From NCBI GenBank assembly GCA_021613375.1, contig CM038726.1:14255841-14319840 (forward strand): a stretch of DNA of 64,000 bases, written 5' to 3'. A program made the translations under genes and the position numbers. This document shows positions 44,641-58,140 of the stretch, one piece after another. Within the stretch, counting starts at the first letter, position 1; every line of letters begins with the position of its first letter. This DNA is from Megaleporinus macrocephalus. Lineage: Eukaryota > Chordata > Actinopteri > Characiformes > Anostomidae. Under the pieces are notes generated by a model. That model was not told where the DNA came from. It did no database searches and saw nothing but the letters and a program-made list of their open reading frames with translations.

Positions 44641-47120
44641 TAACATTAATTTACCTTAATAACAGCCCAACAGGGCTTAGCGCTTTCTTTTACTGTGCAG
44701 ATTCAGAGGCACAAAGGAAAATTTGCTGTGGATAGAGTATATTGTTTTATTTTCCTTTTTCCAAAAATAAACTCCCCTCATTCATAAGTCAATTGTGACA
44801 AATGACAACCATACATCACGGTTGGCAAATGACTCCCAAGCACATCATTAAAGCACTAGCTAGCTATAACTATTATAGACTATACCATTTTTGGCCATGT
44901 AAAAATATGCCAGCCGATCTCTTTGAATTCTGTATCATTAAAATATGACTTTGGTAAGTTAGCATCCAGTATTGCTACAGACATTTTGTTAAGTGGTATT
45001 GTAGTGAGCATACATTGGTGCTCACAGGATAAAATAAACATTTGTACAGTGCTAGCAGGAGGAATATAACAGTGAAATTGTATCACAGAACATTGCAATA
45101 TATAATTTTTTTTATAAGCATCTTGGTTACTTGGTTAAATCTATCCACTAAACAGTTATACCTTTGTGTCAAAAATGCTTTAGTAAAATTCTTACTTCAA
45201 GAGCCAATCAGCCAATGCTGGTGATTAACACTAAAGCTAACACTAACACTAGAGCTAACTGGTACACACTAGATAGTAGATATGGCCTTCCACAGTATCA
45301 GTACCAGTGGGCTCCTTAAGTTAAAAAAATGGTTAAAACACCTAAATATTGTTTCATTGTTTTTGATTGGCAGCTGAAATTCTTAATAAATGGTTAACTA
45401 GTAAGTATTTTTCATAGTTGTAGAATAAAAAATATAATTTGTAGAGAATATTATGATTTTGTATGTATGCATATTTTAAAAGCAAATTTGTGCCTTTAAA
45501 AAACATAACACCGTTTGTTGACTTTAATTAGGTTGTAATACTTGAGGCTATAAACTAGTGATCTTTTGTCATCATTTGTCTTTTTTTGTCTTATGAAGGG
45601 TGGACTTTGTTCTGTGACACCTATACCCACAAACAGAAAAAAAACTGTTTCTGCAGATTTAAATTATTTTAGATGTTTTTTTCTGACTCATCTAATGAGA
45701 ATGCTGATTTGGCAGCTACTAAGTGCTGGAAGTCAGGCTGAAGAAGGGAAAGATAAGAGATTGGCTATCTGTATCTTTTTGTCTAGTCTCCAAGTGCCTG
45801 TGTCATTTATTGGCTTTCAAAGCTTCATTTGTAAAGGACCTGAGCATACAGCACAGAGCAGTTTTCCTGTTGGTGAAGCCCAGTTTGCTGGTATATTCAT
45901 ACAAATAATGAACACTATTGTTGTCATATTTCAAACTCATTTGGTTGAAAGAATTTGGGCACATATTTTGCCAAAGAAAAAAAGCATTAAAGTACCTGCA
46001 GTACCATGACAGCCCACTGGGGGGCCAATGCAAACACTTTGTTGGGTTTAATGAGGGTTTAACTGGGTATTATTGAGTATTATGGGTTGATGTTCACTGA
46101 TTCCAAAATTCAAGCATCTCCTGAGGGCAGAATTATATGTTATTATTACTGTTTAGTCATTTGTTAATTTCTTTTTATTTTATATTCTGAATGTTATTTT
46201 AACTAAAACTTTAACTATTTTACTGTTTAACTAAACTAAAAGTTTTATTAGTCTTCACTTACTAGCAAACACACACACCAGTTCTCATGTGCATCCTTAA
46301 TCTGAAGATTTCCATATTGGTTGGGGCATAATATTAACCTAAGGTTCATACCTTCACTCATTATACTCTCAGTGATGTTCGTCCAATGACTTACGTAAAC
46401 CCCTCTCACTACACACTCTAGTAGCGTAAGCTAGCCAAAATATCTGGCGATCAGGTTGCACCAGCCACAAAAGGTCATACGTCAAGTGGACAGATGTCGA
46501 GATCTTTCCACTGCCAGTGACTGAGTAACAGAGCTGCAGAAAACTGTCTAGCATCAGATGGTGTTGCACTCAGCCTCACTGCGGGCTTTGTATTGGAATA
46601 TTGCTGGGGGCAGTTTAAAAGCATGCAGTAAAATCATAAGATCCAAGTAATGCTTTGTTGCTGCTTTCATTAGAACTGTTTTTGTTATACATGACAAAAG
46701 GGCTTTTACTCCTGGAATTCGGGAGACCCTTTTGAAATCTTATTCTCTTCTTCTTATTCCTGTTTCAGCCCTGTTGTAAAGGATTAGATAGAATCTGAAA
46801 ATAATCAACAGCACCACAAACCCACATAGCATTCCATGGAATATAATGGAATTTGTAACGGGGGGTTTTCCATGGAACAAATGTCGCAGATGTAACATGC
46901 GATTATAGGGAGTTGTTCGTTTCATGTGTAATGTGTTAGTGTTGGCCACTGTTCAGTTCCTCCTCTCCTCAGTGTCTGTTTGACATTATGCTTTTCTCCT
47001 GTTGCACGGGAGAAAGAGCGTGTTTAGTGTTTACAGCTCTCTCTGTGAGTGTGTGTGTCTACACGTGGGTCTGTGTTGTAACTAAACTCCTGCCCATTTG
47101 TAGTGTGTGTGTGTGTGTGA
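44641..47120. other. Non-coding sequence, no gene seen
   Basis: Intron-like. The 147-codon frame at 45566-46009 has no recognised motif and no supporting splice context. Confidence 0.4.

Positions 47121-47201
<81 letters not shown>
47121..47201. repeat. (TA)n microsatellite, with (GT)n in front
   Basis: About 40 perfect TA units preceded by GTGTGTGTGTGTGTGAG. Confidence 0.95.
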
Positions 47202-47204
<3 letters not shown>

Positions 47205-47739
47205 AGACACCAGAACCAAACTGAATATTAACACCTCATAGATTTAAATACAGCTCTGTCTGTTCATCATTACAGCTCCATACACGTTCAATTTATCAAT
47301 AAAGCTGTAGATCATTAACACTATAACAATCTGCTCATACATGCATCTCAAACTAATTGGTTTTGTATAATTAAAAGCTGTGATTCCAAACTTTTGACTT
47401 TTGGCACTTAGAACTTATACTGTTTAACTACTGTCACTGCTTTACGAAGAAGAAATGACTATAAGTGTGTATATACATTGTGTCAGTTCCTTTGGGTGCT
47501 GATAATCACATACTCGTGTCTAAATATCTGAAGACTTGAGTAATGAATTTATGTAACTTAGTTACTTAATTAACTTAGAAACTTAGACAAAGCCTCCTTA
47601 CCAGGCAGATGCTACTTCCTCCTCTTTTAGTTTTTTTGTTGTTGTTGTTGTTTTCCTTAAAGCTTCTGCTTCCCCAGCAGGCTGGATAAAGTTGCTTCCA
47701 CAGAGAAAGTCATCACCATCATTCTGTAACCTCTTGTCC

Positions 47740-47875
47740 CTTGTCCTCCTCTCTGTCTCTCTCTCCCTCTATGTATATGTATATATATATATCACTCTCT
47801 CTGTCTTTCTCACTTTCTCTCTCTCTCTGTATCACCCTCTTACTCTGCCCTTCTCTCTCTCTAAGCCCCTCTTTA
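47740..47875 (+). repeat. CT-rich low-complexity tract
   Basis: Interrupted CTCTCT runs with an embedded (TA)7-like segment near 47774-47792. Weaker CT tracts follow to about 48075. Confidence 0.8.
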
Positions 47876-49534
47876 TTTGTCCACTTCTGTCTTCTTGGTT
47901 GCTGCTGTCAGTCAATGAGCGTCCATGTACCGGCTTCATCAACAGGCTCAAAGCACATGGCAAGCGTCAGCTGTGCTGCAGAGTCTCGGCTTGAGAGAAG
48001 GGCTAACATCCTATGCAGACCAGTGTGAAACATTCAGCTGTCTTGTAGCATGTCTCTTTCTCTCTCTCTTTCACTCCCTGTGTGCCCTCTCTTCTACCTC
48101 ATGGTTGTTAACATGGTTATCCTTTTCATCCTCCGCCTCTGTCTACTCCTCTGTTTTGGCATTAGCTATGCAGCCTGTGGTAATAGTTTGCTCATTGGGC
48201 CCTCCCCTTAACAGGGGAGGAGCAGACCTCAGTGAATTACCACCACCGCACCCCCCTCCCAACCACACACACACACAAAAGAGGTTTTTATACAGTCTCA
48301 GGACACAAAGTTAACCCTAAAGAGGATTTTTACTAGTTTGTCAGAATTTCTGCGTAATTCAGTCTTTGAGATGTAAACAAGGGCATGTAAAGTTGTTTAC
48401 ATGTAAAATGCTCTGAGAAACTTGATTTAAAAGTATTTACACTGGTATAACTAGATTCCCAAAAGCCGAGTCACAGCAGGTTTTTACATGAAATTGTTAT
48501 GAATTTGCTGTCTGAGATAATTATGATGCTTTTTTTGGCTTAAAAAGTTTTTGTTTATTTGGTTGTTTGTTTTTAATGTTTGCTTTTTATGTTAAATGTA
48601 CCTGTAAGGTGTTAAAAGGCAAAATAGTTTCCCAAGGAAAAAGATTTACTGCTATTTTATTATCAACATTGCATTCATAAACCCAGAAGACACCTGTAGG
48701 TTCCCTGGTAGATATTTAATAAATACTTGATAAATGTTGATAAATGCATTGCAGTGACTCCATTAGTTTCATTATAAAGAAATCCGAGCCTGTAAGTTTC
48801 TTTCTCCACAATTGAATTAAACAGAAATGTTAAAATGAATTTGTGGCATTCCTCCTAAACCTCAGCAACCAGTTACTTTCAATAAAAAATCCCATACAAA
48901 ACACTTACAATGGCAAGACCTTTTGGTTAGTCCTGGTGGGTTTGCCTGTTTACTCTGGTTTTCCTTCAAACTCAGAACATTTTTGTCCTCAAAATGTATG
49001 TAAACAAGCACACACTCCTTTTTGGGTTTGAATCCTGTTCCCCTCTGCCTCTGTTCATCCTCACCTCCCCCCATCCTCTCTGTTTTTGTATTTGTTGTGG
49101 TGTGACAGCACCACAGAGCCCTGCAGAGACCTCTAATATGGTCTGCTGTGCTCCATCACTTGCTCGTGCAAAAGCTTTAGATAATAAAATAGACAGCAAA
49201 GAGGGACACAGTCCGTCTTCCAACAAAAGAGTGCCTACAGCTGTGCTCTCTGAGTGAACCTGGAATGTAAAAATGTTGGTTAGGATTTTAACCAGTCATT
49301 TTCATCTGTCTTTCATTGTGACTGTTTATTTTTAGTTTTGTGTTTATTTTCTAATCTTTTGTTTTGAATTAACTTGCATGCCAACGAATGACCTTATCGA
49401 AAATATTTGACCATGACATGCTATCAAGTTCTGCGGCTCTGGTCAAACTATGCTGTATTGAACACTGATTACACCGCCTTGCTGTTAGGGTAGAAGAACA
49501 TGTTGCTCGACTGTCCTGGCAGCATCCCATACAG

Positions 49535-49730
49535 GTAAGAAGAGAGGAGCTGTGTCAGATGGAGGAGTTTAAGTGTTTGCCATAAGGCAAAGCTCTCTGT
49601 TTACCGGCCAGTCTACATCCCCACCCTTACCTATGGTCATGAGCTTTGGGTAATGACTGAGAGAATGATATCACACATACAAGTTCTAGAAATGAGTGGT
49701 GGGCTCAGCAGAGATGGCAGTAAGTTCCTC
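49535..49730 (+). mobile_element. Non-LTR retrotransposon ORF2 fragment (degenerate)
   Basis: GCAAAGCTCTCTGTTTACCG, CAGTCTACATCCCCACCCTT, ACCTATGGTCATGAGCTTTG and AGTTCTAGAAATGAGT follow the order of a region downstream of the reverse transcriptase in fish LINEs, known to me from memory. Only about 190 bp remain and the frame is broken. Confidence 0.6.
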
Positions 49731-51074
49731 TTTACTCCTTACGTAAAGTAAACGTCAAACGTCTGCTCTGGCATGGTACTTTAGATGAAAAGATCAAAAG
49801 CATTTCTTTAAAAGTTGTTTTTAATACATTTTTTAGACAGAACCTCTTTTAATTGAGGTTTACTGGTACACAACCACAAATTGCATGCATAATGATTTAT
49901 ACAAGAACTGCACGCATCACATCCACAAAAACCAACTCGTCCAGAACACCTTTAGATGTTGGGCAAAAAATTTGCTGGAATCTGTACTTTTTGATTTTAG
50001 CGGTTGGTACTTAAAACTAAATATGATCGTATTCCTTGTGAACTGCAACTAGCTCGAGTGACACTTTCACAAAATACCCCAGTCTCATTCTCCAGGATGT
50101 GTTTGTTGGTCCAGCCTGGTCAAATAATTCCGTTATGTGAGGTAGTGATGGGGAATCTAAGAGAATTCCAGAAGAATAGGTTCTTGCCCGGGTCGACTAT
50201 TGGGCGATGCTTGAAGAGTCTGCTCTTCAACGTGCTTTTTCATCCTAGTTGAAGCTGCAAAGAGCCTGAAAGCTCTGCTGACAGAATGGTTTTCCACATT
50301 AAAACTAAAAACCATATTTTTAGTAAAAAAACGACTAAACGGGATTTACCTCTGTTTTGCTAGCTACTCAAATAGCTATTCAAATTTCATTCCACCTTAA
50401 ATGGTGCTGCCGTTACTGTCTGATAAGGTAACTGCTGCATCACCTAAGGTGAACCTAAAAATGTAAAAAAGGAGCTGGCAAACTATGAAGCCAAATTCTG
50501 GAACAAGAAAACATCCAACTTTCTATTTTCAAATAATTCTGACTACAGTGGTGATTTTCTTAGTACATTGAGTTTCCCTCGCTCATTAGCCTACTGGTGA
50601 AGTAACATACATTTTACTCACATCACTGGAATCTACTCAAAGTTAGGATGGTTTAATCTCTGCTGTATCCCCGGCCCTCTGACTCTAAAGGTTTTACTGC
50701 TAAAGACAAAGTAAAGAAAACTCATGTCATGGATTACTGATGTTTTTTTTCTGACGCACTGTCTACAGTAAGCTCAGGCTCAACGCTGTCACTGACTTAT
50801 CTGTTTATTTTTCTTTCATTTCAGGTCTCTAAGCCTGAAAGTAGCCAATCACACATTCACTCTGCTCCTCCTCCTATAGCCCCCACCTTTCAAATCCAAT
50901 AAGATTCTGTTTGGTGCTTCATTAGGTGCTTAAGTAGAACTGTCTGATTAAATAATACATAAATGATCAAGAGATCAAAATAGGTGAATGGATTACTAAA
51001 ACTTGAATAACATGCCAAGTAATTACTTTTCTTTTCAAATGTAAATAGTAAAAATAGTAAGCATTACATGACCG
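49731..51074. other. Non-coding sequence, no gene seen
   Basis: The 82-codon frame at 50004-50252 shows no recognisable domain. No repeat was recognised with confidence. Confidence 0.4.
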
Positions 51075-51185
51075 TAGTATAGATACCTAAAAAATACTTG
51101 GGTACAGATACCTAAAAAATACTCAAGTACAGATACCTAAAAAAAATACTTAAGTACAGTAACGAAGTAACAAAGTACCAGGCAC
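51075..51185. repeat. Fragment of the hAT-like family (end region)
   Basis: Three tandem copies of GTACAGATACCTAAAAAATACT with small changes, then TAAGTACAGTAACGAAGTAA. This resembles the right end of the element at 19516-21237. Confidence 0.5.
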
Positions 51186-54100
51186 GGCCTACATGGTGAC
51201 AAGACCTTGAGTTCGTGTATAGACATTTGGACGGATATATCTCCACGTTGACCTGGGGAAGGCTCAGGATCCATCAGTGTGAACTTAAGGAAGTTGGATT
51301 CTTTGTTATGTTATGTTTTATTAAATGTATTAAATTTGTCTAGGCTGTTGTGAGTTAGTGAATTATATTGTACTGTGCTACTGCAGAACACAAGTGCCTT
51401 AATGTGAGTGTGTTGTGTTGTGGAATGCTTTGCCAGGAACATGTTGTTAAGGATGTGAGAAAACAGATGTAGCACAGCTTTAATGCCAGATAGGACAACC
51501 ACTCTAGCTGATGAACAACCAAGTCCAGAAACAGTGGAAATATAGTTCTCTGGCACATCGTCCACTGAAGAGGGAAGACCTGGAAGATGGCGAGTAGAAG
51601 ATGACGTGTAGAAAAAGATGTGTGGATGATGACGTGTAGAAGATGACGAGTCCTCATTAGCATCCTGTTTTGTTGGGGTTAGCTTGATGTAGATGAGTAG
51701 ATGTGTTAGACTGAGGGCAGACCCATTACTACAGTAACTCACTATCACCTCATGAGATACAAAGTGGTATTATGAGACTGGATGGGCTGGGGCTAGCTGG
51801 TTAGCATGCTAACTTCAGGAGATATCTCTCAATGTGAAACATAGGCATCCTTAACATCTCCACAAAAGGGTTATTTACTCTGTTGTTAATTTTGGAATGT
51901 TTTCAACTACAAATCTCACACATTTTTCTTTAAATGAATTGAGTTCCCGGATTTCCTGCTGCATGTTTTACCCATAACAAGACACAACATTAGTTCAAAC
52001 CAATCCTGTCTACTTAGTTAGATCTGGATTTTTCTGGTAGTTTATATGTACTAAATGATACAGACTAGTTAACCTTGACTGAAAAACATTAATAAATCTA
52101 TATGCTGTTGGATTCCTGCATTAATGACATTTCTCTGATTGCTGTAGTCATCCATAAAGCCATCAAAACATTTGGTACTGGTTATGACTCCAGTTCCCAT
52201 TGTTAGTGGTGGTTTATGTCCTGACACTGAAACACTGAAAGAGTTAACTCTCTTTATTTCAGCTTTTTTAGATATACCTTTATCTATGCACAGTGACCAT
52301 AAATGTCCAGTAATCAGAAAATAGTTAATGAGAAACTATACTTTGAATTCTATATGACCTCATATAACTATTAAACTCTATTAAAGTCATCAAAAACAGC
52401 CATTGCAGTTATTCCTCACTGGAGCAGGAGTGCTATTTTCTGTCTGGAAAATTATTGCTGTTTTCAAAGTCACTTAGTAGTCTCATTAGTTCTCATTAGT
52501 GGTGAATGTTTTGATTATGAAAAGTAATCAGGATCTGAGCTGAGCAGCTTGGAAATTAGTTTAGTTCATTTTGCTTAGAAGTATTTGATAATTGTTGTCA
52601 TCCAGTGGAAAATATCATGGTATAAGTTTGAGTTTACATTGCCTGCCCCTTCCAGCTGTTGTGCTTCGGACAAACAGCTACGTTTCTGACAGACCTTGTG
52701 ACTGTGAAAAGTGGTTTCTGTGTCCACATCAGCACACTCTTCCGCACTACACGGGATTCCACAGGGGTGAGCAGTGGGAAAGTCTGCCCGCATGTGGAAT
52801 GTTCCTACAGTCCCTGCAGTGGTCAGAGCTCTGCTTTTGTCATGGGCCAGACGAGAAGCGTAATGTGATTGTAGTGATGGCGTGTGAAAGGTATTACAAA
52901 GAACTATTCAAGCTGGATTGGATTTATCTGGGGTGGCAGTGTAATTTAAAAGATTTTTAATGAGATCTGTGATTTTAATCCAGCGCAAATCCACAAAGCC
53001 TGATGCTTTTGTCTGACAAGAGTCACTCTGTTGTTAGCTGAACCTGGAGTAATAGTAGTAGTTGTGCTGATTGAATTATGATTATATTGGATTTATAGTA
53101 ATATAAAAAACTTAATAAATGTGATTAGTTTTTATTGTTGCTGAGCGTTATGCTTATTGTATGTTTAGTTTATGATGTTTTAGCCTGGCTTGTCTGTGGT
53201 AGGAAATTGCAAAGATGCTTTATCCCGTAAGAATTGGCAGCTCAAATCTTCTGGCAAAACTAATCCTGCTTAAACAGTCCAATGTGGAAAAAGACAATAT
53301 GATTTTCCCTGAACGGAAATGTATTGCTTCGCTTAGTGTCTTTAGGACTTTCTGAAAATGATGCATGAATAGTAAGTAACCTGTAAGTGAGGGAGTAAGA
53401 GGGCACTGATACACTGCTGTATCGCATGATTATGTTTTGTGATATATTGATCCTCACAGTATTTATAATTAATTGAAAAAAATGCAAAGTATAATGAATT
53501 AAATGCAAAGATTTGTGGCAGACTATGGCTCATTTTGTGTTGTGTTTAAGCCCTTGACTGCTATATAGCATTGTTGTAATACCTCTTCAGCTATAACACT
53601 CTTCCACTCCAACATAAACACGTAGGGTTAGGGTGCACTGCTTATGGTAGCATTAGCAAGCCTATGCGTAGTATGGTGTGTTTTTTACCCTATGAGTGTT
53701 TCCTAAAATTAGATTTAAAACAGTAACAGCAACGACAACCATTTTTCTTGCTTCAATATCACAATATATTACAAAATATTGATTCATAACAATCCACCTA
53801 CTATTTTCAAGGGCCTATAGAGTTGTGTGAGGCTTGTGCTCTTAGATAATCTAAGCATGACAGCAGCTCAGTGATGGCGCAGAGTTACAGCCCACATGTT
53901 TGATTTCAGCTTTCACCCTTAAGACCAGCCACTCAGCTTTGCACTTCCAGGTGTCCTCTAAAGGGATGTCATTGTCATCAGTGGAGCTGTTACAAAACCT
54001 GTGCTGTGGTGTGTGGCATGTTTTAGTCTGCACACTGAGCTATCAGTACTTGCAGGTGCTGCATTAAACACTTTTTTGGCAATTCTTTCATTTTAGCACA

Positions 54101-54749
54101 TGTTAGTCAGAATCAAACCTGTGCTGAGCTGTGTGGCACTGTTTGAATCTGTAGCCTGTAAATTATTTTAGCCGATCAGGCTACAGAGAGACAATAGAAC
54201 AAGTTTCATTTTGCCTTTCTGTTCAGCACTTAAGCACCAGCTGCTCCACATTCTATTAAATTTGAGTCATTATCAACTTGTGTCAGTGCTTTAGTTAAAC
54301 AGAGTCTAACATGCTATGTGGTGAGCAGAGCTGCTCTCATGCTAACTAAGCTAATGCTAACGAAACTACAGCTAACCATGCTGGTCTCTCCTAGTTAGCA
54401 GGACTGTTTAGCATTTAATTTTTTTTAGTTTTTTATTTCTTTTGTGGTTAAGAAAATAATGAGGGTAATTCTGTTTAAACACTGTGAAAGTTGTAGGTAA
54501 ACACTTATTTCACTGTTTTAGAATCTATCAGTGCGCAAATTGCCACTAGGTTTGTTGGGTCCCACTTTATTTGAATACTACATACTACAGACTTCATAAC
54601 ATGTGCATAAGCAGTGAGTAATGTATTGCAATATTTGTTTTTCTGGTCATCAGTTCTTTAGTGTTATTTATTAGGTTATTTTGGCAAGGACTTTATAATG
54701 GTGGGGTTAGCCTTCCTCCATGTCAGATCATGTCATCACTTAGATCTGA

Positions 54750-54751
<2 letters not shown>
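51186..54751. other. Non-coding sequence, no supported gene
   Basis: Intron-like. A possible 111-nt exon at 52656-52766 is discussed as a finding only, because no family match is visible. Open frames elsewhere are short. Confidence 0.4.

Positions 54752-54801
<50 letters not shown>
54752..54801. repeat. (TA)n microsatellite
   Basis: About 25 perfect TA units. Confidence 0.95.
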
Positions 54802-54803
<2 letters not shown>

Positions 54804-54984
54804 CGTGCTGTTTTACTAATAATTTATTGCTTGTCAGCATGATATCAAATAGCTTTTTTCAAACATCACAATGCCTAAATCATATATCGTATATCATGTC
54901 ATAGTCATAGTAACAATACTCACACTATTTGTGAGGGGGATTAAAACATTTTGGTCAAAAATTGCAGGAAAGTACAAAGTTCTT

Positions 54985-55035
54985 CCACAAATTGTGTGCA
55001 ATTACATATTTCCACCAGAGAGTTTCCTAAATATC
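54985..55035 (-). repeat. Short interspersed repeat family, copy 4
   Basis: GTGTGCAATTACATATTTCC and ACCAGAGAGTTTCCTAAAT align with the core of copies at 11325 and 22885. Confidence 0.45.
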
Positions 55036-55044
55036 GTTGCTGTC

Positions 55045-55180
55045 CAATTAAAATGTATCTCCATTTTTGTTGATTTCTATTTTTCTACATCAGTTAAACG
55101 TGACAGTTGTTGTTTACGTCATGTGATAAGTTCATGATAAATGGACCAGTGGAAATGCTCCATAATTGCTTGGGAAAATT
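55045..55180. repeat. Fragment of palindromic MITE-like family
   Basis: AATGTATCTCCATTTTTGTTG, TTTTTCTACATCA and GGACCAGTGGAAATGCTCCA parallel 1130-1235. It follows copy 4 of the short repeat family directly. Confidence 0.5.
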
Positions 55181-55602
55181 GCTAATTTTTTATTGGACAG
55201 CAATGATATCCAATCCTTATATATATATATATGAACTAACAAATTTAAAAAAAGGTCTATACTGATTTGTCTGAACATTAAATCAATATTAATCTTAAGC
55301 AGTGGTTTGTGGTTTTGTATTGCTGTGGGCTTTTTCGTCTTGCGTTTCTTTCAGGATGTAAATGTTTTGACGTGACCTCTACTTTGGGAACCACGGCTGG
55401 TTGCAGTTAGGGCTCAAAGGTCAGTACAGGATTAGGGGGACTACTGCAGTGCAGTGTCCCCACAGACTCTGAGAGGAAACTTTTACTCCCTCACACACAT
55501 ACAATCACATTCACGTGATCTGGTCTTCTTGATAATGTGTTTCAGAGACCAAGAAAACTAAATAAGCTGAGCCTGTAAAAGGTCAGGACATCCTAACATA
55601 TT

Positions 55603-55750
55603 GTCACTGTCCAAAGAAAAACATGCACCTCCAAAATAGCAACTTTACAGGAGAGGCCAAGGTGTTCATTGTAATTCAATGGAACCAGAAGTTTTCCATG
55701 CTGCGTTGGAGCATTTCTATTTGTTTATTTATCATGAAATTGTCACGCGA
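55603..55750. repeat. MITE-like element, one end intact
   Basis: It begins CACTGTCCAAAGAAAAACATG, continues with CTCCAAAATAGCAACTTTAC, AATGGAACCAGAAG and GAGCATTTCTAT, and fades out. It is the same family as 15277-15471. Confidence 0.55.
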
Positions 55751-57625
55751 TGTAAACGGCAGCTAACTATATATAGAGATAACTTTATACTGATGGAGTG
55801 ACAATGTACTGAAGATATTTTATTGTACTAAGGTTATTTTATTGTACCAGAATATAATTCTGCTTATCAGGTCTCTAGTTTTCGTGTTTTTTTTATTGTG
55901 GAAAGCAGGTAGTCAGCGCCTTGTCAGTCGCTCTAACAATAGCGCTGCGAGGCCAGACTTATGATTAATTCTGGTTGTAAAATCTGATTGGCTGTTGTTC
56001 AAAGCTGTTGTAATAAAAGAAAAACTATACACGGCAGTTGAATTCTGTTCTATTGTGCCAGGTTATTAAAACCATTGCACCGTCCATGAAATAATCTTTG
56101 ACTGTTATGTCGTTTGGCAACCTTGCTAATGATCTACAGTGCAGTGTTTATTGTGATTATTAATAATAATTATTTTTGTACTTTTGTATGCTTTTGATTA
56201 TGCATTCTGAGGTCATTCTGTGATTCTTTTTGCCTCATTTAGCTGTTACAGAGAACAGTTCAGCAAAAAACAGTAGATATTATTGGCATATCTGCTAATA
56301 CACACTGGTTCTTTAGACTGCATCACGTTTTATTAACCATTTTAATATAAGAATAAGACTTTAACTCCTTACAAATAACCTTCACAGCACAATCCATGTT
56401 AGCGAGTCCAAGAAAATGCTGTTAAAGAGTCCGCTGGGATGGATAACGTAACTTGGCAGTACATAATAGAGATATTTTCTGCACTGGCCACGTCTCCTCT
56501 TCTAGAAAGGCTTTACACCAGACAGTGTATGTGGGGTTTTTAATTGCGTTCAGACACAAGCATTACGGAGGTCAAGTGTTAATGTGGGGTGATTAGTTAG
56601 ATGAGATGACGCATTAGGGATGGTTTGGTTTGTGCAGCTGCTCTTGAGCACCCCTTTTTATTGATAATGTTTTTTAGGAGAAGATGCACGATGCAAGACG
56701 AACACCTAATTCAGTAATCTTAAAGTAGTGAGCTGCACTTGTATGTAAGCACTGTTTAGACATGGCATGTCTTTTTACTTGACATAGTAAAGAATAAAAT
56801 CTTCCTCGACTTGCTGATATAAGCACATTCAACGTCACTCATGTTCTTTCGCTTATCCCTGAAATAAAACTATTTTGAGGCGCTTAAATCACTTAGAATT
56901 TGAACGTTCAGCTTTCCGCTTGATGTTCCATGGGTGAAGTCATGTTCTGGCGGCAGGCTGCACTTTTCATCCCTAGCTGTAAAAGCAGATGAAATAAGAC
57001 TCACTTTACAGTAAATGCAGCAACATTTCGGAAGTATCTTGGAAAAACTGGTGGTATCATAATAGTCCTTTTGTGTGTGTCGTTTTTAGCGTGAGCACTG
57101 TTTTCCGGGTGGAGGGGGTGGGAGGTACTGAGTGATAAGGGCATCTCGCATAAAGGGGGGTTACTGTGTGCAGTTCTGGAAACATAGTTTATCTCCTTCT
57201 TCCATTTGGAAAGTGTTAAGCCTGCACGATTCCATGTTTTCTTTTGGACTAAAAAGCTTAGTTAGTTATTTTTTATTATGTTTGCCTTTAGCTTTGAGTT
57301 TGTCTGCATTTTAAAAGTAATAATTTTATAAATTTAGCCAAATTTTAGCAACTGCTGAACATCAGACTTTGAAGATCTTGAACATGAAGATTGAGCAAGC
57401 GAGGGAGGTGGATACATGTGCAACGTCTGTTTATTAGAAATGAACCTGAGTGCTTTAAGAGTGCAGGCAGAGGTGGTAAGAGAATGAGAGACCATGATAA
57501 ACACTGAGACTGATACAAAAAAAAAAAAAAACTAAGATACAGATGCTGAGAAACAAAACCTGAGAACCTAAACAATATAGAGCAGGTTACTTACATGTAG
57601 TCCAAATCACAATTCCAAAAACATA
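55751..57625. other. Non-coding sequence, no gene seen
   Basis: Intron-like AT-rich DNA without recognised exons. Short palindrome-like and homopolymer stretches only. Confidence 0.4.
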
Positions 57626-58140
57626 CTAGCGCAGCTAGTATGTCCGAATACTCATTAGCCACTGAACGGTATGCAAATGTTACCCGGATGACCTCCTGAA
57701 TCAGGAGCCGTTTTTATGTATGTGACTGCAGCACATAATTTAACTGGAGCCATGGATACATTTACTTCAAATCAGAGAAAATAAGCGGAAAGTGGAACGT
57801 CAGCTGTGTGTGCGTAGCTACTGCTGGTGCGCTGCCTCTACAGAAGTTAGAGGTAAAGAAGAATAAGTTCTCCTCCTCATTCATCTTCTCAGAGTTCCAC
57901 ACCGTCTGAGTACAGATTCAGACAAAAACGCAGGTCACTGTAAATCTGTCAGTAAACGGGCTTTTAAATGAATAGCGGGACGTTTACAGTGGTGGTCTGA
58001 CGTCTTGCGTCACAGGCATTGGTAAGATGGCAGACGTTGTACATCCGAGATTGCATGGATACTAAACACTCACGTGCTGTGAAATTACCTACTAGTCCAC
58101 TGCTCGAGCAGTACGTACTGGCTCCAGTCTAGTACCTACT
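57626..58140. mobile_element. Possible non-autonomous DNA transposon
   Basis: The stretch has a higher GC content than its surroundings. Its ends resemble diverged inverted repeats (CATACTAGCGCAGCTAGTAT on the left; GAGCAGTACGTACTGG and CTAGTACCTACTGAA on the right). It looks like a repeat common in fish, but the ends and class are not certain. Confidence 0.35.

Noticed and set aside
45566..46009. 147-codon plus-strand frame
   Set aside because: No motif, no splice signals that would place it in a transcript, and poor coding character.
51311..51748. 145-codon minus-strand frame rich in Ser, Thr and His
   Set aside because: It contains locally repeated GATGACGTGTAGAA-like sequence and no recognisable domain.
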